Shown here: piece after piece, positions 60,695-64,000 of the stretch | Layout: each line of letters opens with the position of its first letter | Numbering within the stretch: the first letter of the stretch is position 1 | From: Streptomyces sp. NBC_00102 | Lineage (GTDB): Bacteria > Actinomycetota > Actinomycetes > Streptomycetales > Streptomycetaceae | Assembly: GCF_026343115.1 (NCBI RefSeq) | Contig: NZ_JAPEMC010000001.1 | Coordinates: forward strand, 3,782,001 to 3,846,000 | Direction: 5' to 3' | Length of the DNA stretch: 64,000 nt | Notes under the pieces: model-generated | Databases searched by the model: none | Seen by the model: only the letters and a program-made list of their open reading frames with translations | Told to the model about the DNA's origin: nothing | Translations under genes and position numbers: made by a program

Positions 60695-60826
60695 TTCCGG
60701 CCGGGTGGACCGCGCCCGTGTCTCTCTTCCGGCCGGGGAGGACCGCGCCCGCGTCTCTCTTCCGGCCGGGTGGACCGCACCCGTGTCTCCCTTCCGGCCG
60801 GGGAGGACCGCGCCCGTTCCCCTCTT
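60695..60826 (+). repeat. 32/33-bp tandem repeat, four copies
   Basis: Units begin TTCCGGCCGGG at 60695, 60727, 60760 and 60792, with a fifth start at 60825. They alternate between GTGGACCGC and GAGGACCGC forms, giving a 65-bp higher-order unit. It lies between the LAL stop and the promoter of the twin precursors. Confidence 0.85.
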
Positions 60827-60897
60827 CCGGGACGGCGGTGACCAGGGGAGATACCGATCGGGCACCGCGTGTAGTCCGATCCCGGACCGGCCGCTCC

Positions 60898-60903
60898 TAG
60901 CGT
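60898..60903 (+). promoter_or_regulatory. -10-like element upstream of the twin precursors
   Basis: TAGCGT in the context CTCCTAGCGTTCTG, 98 bp upstream of the first precursor ATG. It resembles the element before lanKC at 51227. No matching -35 identified. Confidence 0.35.
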
Positions 60904-61000
60904 TCTGTCCATCGGCGAAGGGCTCATGGCTCGGGCCGGGGCCGCCCGCGAGGGCGAGCGCACCACTCCACCGTTCCGTACATCGATCAAGGAGACGATC

Positions 61001-61138
61001 ATGGCTGACGACATCGAGCCCACCGGTACCGACGAGACCGTTCTCCCGCTGCAGGAGCTCGCAGGCGGCGAGGAGGAGGACGTCCTGGCGCACGGCAGCA
61101 CGGTGAGCCTCGCGGCCTGCGCGATCCAGGCCAACTGA
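61001..61138 (+). CDS. Class III lanthipeptide precursor, twin 1
   Basis: 45 residues from ATG 61001, after AAGGAGACGATC. The leader begins MADDIEPTGTDE, includes the LanKC recognition helix VLPLQELA, and continues with an acidic GGEEEDVLAHG. The core is about STVSLAACAIQAN, where S-T-V-S-L-A-A-C is a perfect S-x2-S-x3-C labionin motif, as in SapB/AmfS-type and labyrinthopeptin-type peptides. It is followed by a hairpin and then by twin 2. Confidence 0.93.
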   Translation: MADDIEPTGTDETVLPLQELAGGEEEDVLAHGSTVSLAACAIQAN

Positions 61139-61170
61139 TCCTTCCGGCTCCGGCCGGTCCTCAGGTCTCC

Positions 61171-61200
61171 CGCCGTGTCCGGCTCCGGCCGGGCACGGCG
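61171..61200 (+). terminator. Hairpin after twin 1
   Basis: CGCCGTGTCCGGC pairs with GCCGGGCACGGCG (one G-T pair) around TCCG. The preceding GGTCTCC is shared with the hairpin after twin 2, so the unit was duplicated with the gene. It probably only attenuates, since downstream genes share the operon. Confidence 0.6.
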
Positions 61201-61294
61201 GCGGGCGTGGCGGCGGTTGCCTTCCGGAGCGACCGGAAGAGCGTGCCCAGCCGCCCCTGGCAAGCGTCCTTGACACCCCGACGAGGAGACGATC

Positions 61295-61432
61295 ATGGCT
61301 GACGACATCGAGCCCACCGGTACCGACGAGACCGTTCTCCCGCTGCAGGAGCTCGGCGGCGACGAGGAAGACGACGTCCTGGCGCACGGCAGTACCGCGA
61401 GCGCCGTGAGTTGCGCGTACGCGCAGATCTGA
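61295..61432 (+). CDS. Class III lanthipeptide precursor, twin 2
   Basis: 45 residues from ATG 61295, preceded by ACGAGGAGACGATC, matching twin 1 closely. The first 20 residues are the same as in twin 1; the acidic stretch differs slightly (GGDEEDDVLAHG). The core is about STASAVSCAYAQI: S-T-A-S-A-V-S-C again satisfies S-x2-S-x3-C. Core residues outside the ring differ strongly from twin 1, a sign of duplication followed by divergence in the product part. Confidence 0.93.
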   Translation: MADDIEPTGTDETVLPLQELGGDEEDDVLAHGSTASAVSCAYAQI

Positions 61433-61446
61433 GCCGTACCCGGTCT

Positions 61447-61481
61447 CCCGCCGTGACCGGCCCCGGGCCGGTCACGGCGGG
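61447..61481 (+). terminator. Strong hairpin after twin 2
   Basis: A perfect 15-bp stem CCCGCCGTGACCGGC with a 5-base loop, 14 bp past the stop. It lies between precursor and synthetase, the typical place for a partial terminator that gives more precursor than enzyme mRNA. Confidence 0.75.
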
Positions 61482-61614
61482 GGCGTACCCGGGAGGGCGG
61501 GCCCACCGCGGGGCCGCCGCCACCCGTCCACGGCGTTCCGGGCCGTGTCCGTGTCCGTCCCGCGCAACCGTCCCGCCCGTCCCGGGAGGAGCCGCGGGAA
61601 GAGAAGGGGAGAGC

Positions 61615-64000
61615 ATGCATCAGCCGCTCGCGTTCGCCGTCGCCGATCCGGAGTTCTACGCGCCGTTGGAGTCGGCGGCCGACCGGGGGGAGGTCTACCG
61701 CCCCGATCCGGTCCCGTCGGACTGGCGGAGCGTCGAGTCGGCGGTGTGGACCATGTGGTTCCGCAAGAAGCTGGAAGGCGTCGAGGACGGCTGGAAGGTG
61801 CACGTCTCGGCGAAGCCGGACCGACTCGGGGCGGTGCTCGACGCCGTGGCCGCGATCTGCTTCGAGCAGGACGTCCCGTTCAAGCACCTGTCGTGCCGGC
61901 TCTTCTACCAGTGGGCGCACCACAAGCACGCCCCCCGGCCGCAGAGCGGCAAGTTCATCGCGGCGTACCCGTCCGACGAGGCCTCGGCACGGCGGCTGAT
62001 GGAGGCACTGCGCGAGGCACTGGCCGACGAGGACGGGCCGTTCATCCTCACCGACCGGCGCTACGGCGACTCCCGGACGGTCCACTACCGCTACGGCGCC
62101 TTCGTGTCGCGCTCCCGCGTGCGGGCCGACGGAACCCACGTACTGCTGGCCCGGGACGGGGACGGCGCCCTGGTGGAGGACATGAGGGGGACCTCGTTCC
62201 GGCCGCCGGAGGGTATCTCGGACCCGTTCCGGGTGCCGCCGAAGGCCCCGGCCGCCCCACCCGCGGAGGCCACCGGGGAGACACCGGGCGCGAAAGGGGT
62301 GAAGGCCGCCCCGAAGCCCGTGAAGGGTCCCGCGAAACCGGTGACGATGCGCGGGTTCGTCTTCGAGGCGGCGGTGCGGCACAGCAACGCCGGGGGCGCG
62401 TACCGGGGTTACGAAGCTGCCACCGGCCGGCCCGTGTTCATCAAGGAGGCCCGGGCGCACACCGCCGTCGAGGACGACGGCCGCGAGTCCCGGTCGCGGC
62501 TGCGCGCCGAGTGGGAGACCCTGCGGGCCCTCCACGAGCTCGCTCCCGGGCTGGCCCCCGAGCCGCTGGCCCACTTCACGGCGTGGGAACACGACTTCCT
62601 GGTCACGGAGTTCATCGAGGGCAGGCCGATGAACAGCTGGATGGCCGTCGCCAGCCCGCTGATCCGGGCCGGCGCGACCGAACGGGACGTCACCGCCTAC
62701 TTCGCGCGCTGCCGCACCCTGATCGAAGGGGTCGAGCGGACCCTCGACCGGCTGCACTCCTGCGGCTACCTCTTCGTCGACATCAGCCCCGGAAACGTCC
62801 TCGTCGACGACGACGACCACGTGCGGCTGGTCGACTTCGAGGCAGCCCAGCGCCCCGGTGAGGGCTTCACCTTCATGGGGACCCCCGGCTACGCGCCACC
62901 GGCCGAGATGGTCGCGAAGGACCCGTCGGTCTGCGACGACTACGGCGTCTGTGCCCTCGCGATGCTGCTCGTGGCACCGTTCCACCATGTGGCGGCCCGC
63001 AACCCGGAGGCGCTGGACCACCTCAGGTACGGCATCGAGCGGACCGGCCCGGTGCCGGAGCACCTGTGGCGGCGCGTCACGAAGTACCGCACGCCGAGCG
63101 GCAAGGGGCCGCTGCCCGGACCCCGGGAAGTGGCCGCCGACCCGCCGGCGCACCTGGCCGCGCTGCGCGACTCGGTGGCCGACGCGCTGGTGGCGATGGC
63201 GGACCCGGAACATCCGGAGCGGGTCTTCCCCACCATCGCGGACGGGTACCGGACCAACACCCTGTGCGTGGCGTACGGCACGGCGGGCGTCGTCCACGCC
63301 CTGCACCGGGCCGGCCGGCCGCTGCCCGAAGGGGTGCTGGAACGGCTGCGGCGAGAAGCCCTGGAGAAGGCGGGCGACCTCGCCCCGGGGCTGTACGCCG
63401 GGGTGGCCGGCATCGCCGCGGTGCTGGCCGGCCAGGGGCTGGTGGACGAGGCGCGGGACATCCTCGCGGTCGCGGACCGGCACCCGCTGGCGGCGGAGAG
63501 CGCGACCGTGTTCGGCGGCTCCGCCGGTCTGGCGATGGGCCACCTGGCGCTGTACGGCCACACCCGCGACGAGCACCACGTGGAGCGGGCGCTGGCGCTG
63601 GCCCGCGCCCTGCCGGACGACGGGGCACTCACGGCCCTGCTGGGCCGGGACGAGGCGAACGGCCTGGCCCACGGGCCGTCCGGGGTCGCCCTGATGCTCC
63701 AGCAGCTGGCCTCGGTCTGCGGTGACCGGACGCTCCTGAAACGCGGGCTGCACCTGCTGCACCTGGAGCTGGACCGCGAGACCGCCCCGGAGGAGGCGGG
63801 CATGACCTTCCCCGTCTCCGCGGTGGACCGCCGTGCCATGCCGTACCTGTACTGCGGGTCGGCGGGGATGCTGCACGTGGCCTCCCGCTACCTGGCGGTG
63901 ACCGAGGACGAGCGGCTGGCCGCGGCGATGCCCCGGCTGCTGCCGGTGATGGACGTCACCTACACCGTGATGCCGGGACTCTTCCAGGGCCTGTCGGGCC
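61615..64000 (+). CDS. Class III lanthionine synthetase LanKC (second copy, cut by window end)
   Basis: 795 codons from ATG 61615 (GAGAAGGGGAGAGC upstream), open to the window edge. Lyase domain about 1-205 (VADPEFYAPLESAADRGEVY, KHLSCRLFYQWAHHKHAPRPQSGKFIAAYP). A Pro/Ala/Lys-rich linker follows, then a kinase from about 245 (VRHSNAGGAY, VFIKEARAH, LFVDISPGNVLV, DFEA), and a cyclase from about 540 (AYGTAGVVHAL, YAGVAGIAAVL, HGPSGVALML, GSAGMLHVA) without zinc ligands. It shares the first copy's plan but is clearly diverged. The twin precursors just upstream are its likely substrates. About 70-80 residues are probably missing. Confidence 0.92.
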   Translation, partial: MHQPLAFAVADPEFYAPLESAADRGEVYRPDPVPSDWRSVESAVWTMWFRKKLEGVEDGWKVHVSAKPDRLGAVLDAVAAICFEQDVPFKHLSCRLFYQWAHHKHAPRPQSGKFIAAYPSDEASARRLMEALREALADEDGPFILTDRRYGDSRTVHYRYGAFVSRSRVRADGTHVLLARDGDGALVEDMRGTSFRPPEGISDPFRVPPKAPAAPPAEATGETPGAKGVKAAPKPVKGPAKPVTMRGFVFEAAVRHSNAGGAYRGYEAATGRPVFIKEARAHTAVEDDGRESRSRLRAEWETLRALHELAPGLAPEPLAHFTAWEHDFLVTEFIEGRPMNSWMAVASPLIRAGATERDVTAYFARCRTLIEGVERTLDRLHSCGYLFVDISPGNVLVDDDDHVRLVDFEAAQRPGEGFTFMGTPGYAPPAEMVAKDPSVCDDYGVCALAMLLVAPFHHVAARNPEALDHLRYGIERTGPVPEHLWRRVTKYRTPSGKGPLPGPREVAADPPAHLAALRDSVADALVAMADPEHPERVFPTIADGYRTNTLCVAYGTAGVVHALHRAGRPLPEGVLERLRREALEKAGDLAPGLYAGVAGIAAVLAGQGLVDEARDILAVADRHPLAAESATVFGGSAGLAMGHLALYGHTRDEHHVERALALARALPDDGALTALLGRDEANGLAHGPSGVALMLQQLASVCGDRTLLKRGLHLLHLELDRETAPEEAGMTFPVSAVDRRAMPYLYCGSAGMLHVASRYLAVTEDERLAAAMPRLLPVMDVTYTVMPGLFQGLSG

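Noticed and set aside
57319..63876. A 2185-codon open frame on the minus strand across the lanthipeptide genes
   Set aside because: It is a mirror of GC-rich codon use opposite lanM, LAL and lanKC, with no family motifs and a composition unlike real proteins.

Overview
The window is high-GC actinobacterial DNA and almost certainly comes from a Streptomyces chromosome. The signs are very strong G/C use at third codon positions, GTG and TTG starts, TGA-overlapping operons (GTGA/ATGA), and a set of genes typical of the genus: a BldG-type anti-anti-sigma factor with its anti-sigma partner, an Ssd/Tad cassette, a topoisomerase I with a long lysine-rich tail, a thymidylate kinase fused to a membrane domain, and SapB-type (class III) lanthipeptide synthetases.

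Region A (1-43.9 kb) is conserved core chromosome. From left to right it holds: a partial ArsA/GET3 ATPase, a DUF4177-like protein, RidA, a Nudix hydrolase, a metallo-beta-lactamase-fold hydrolase, Crp, endonuclease III, a CoA-type Nudix hydrolase, a MarP-like membrane serine protease, an epoxide-hydrolase-like protein, a holin-like membrane protein, NhaA, acetyl-CoA synthetase, and a SulP-carbonic anhydrase fusion. Then come a deacetylase-like lipoprotein, a CooC/MinD-type ATPase, a degenerate Fic-like protein, a candidate 6S RNA, a HAD-IB phosphatase, the Ssd-TadA-TadB-TadC-DUF4244-TadE-TadE-like pilus cassette and a DEAD/DUF1998 helicase. It closes with bldG, its anti-sigma partner, a lipoprotein, a methyltransferase, topA, tmk, holB and a secreted tripeptidyl-aminopeptidase-like lipoprotein. 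From memory, the order of many of these genes is shared with mycobacteria (the Rv3644c-Rv3680 neighbourhood of M. tuberculosis).

Region B (43.9-49.15 kb) is a decayed integration hot spot. An intact tRNA-Thr(CGU) gene is followed by two further copies of its 3' half plus the downstream terminator (near 47.72 and 49.06 kb). These bracket two segments. The first holds a truncated serine recombinase, an MFS efflux pump remnant, a TetR regulator divergent from a Gfo/Idh/MocA oxidoreductase with a duplicated operator between them, and a frameshifted Tn3-family transposase tail. The second holds a Uma2-type nuclease and one unidentified gene fragment. No integrase survives.

Region C (49.2-64.0 kb, continuing past the edge) is a lanthipeptide locus combining two biosynthetic classes. 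It contains a STAND-like ATPase/GNAT-like/LuxR-HTH regulator, a class III synthetase (LanKC) with its own precursor carrying a labionin motif, a class II synthetase (LanM) whose stop codon overlaps a precursor ending in Cys-Cys, a large LAL (LuxR-family) regulator, a pair of paralogous class III precursors with near-identical leaders, and a second LanKC cut by the window end. Dedicated transporters and proteases are not seen and may lie beyond 64 kb. This region is the best candidate for an undescribed system.
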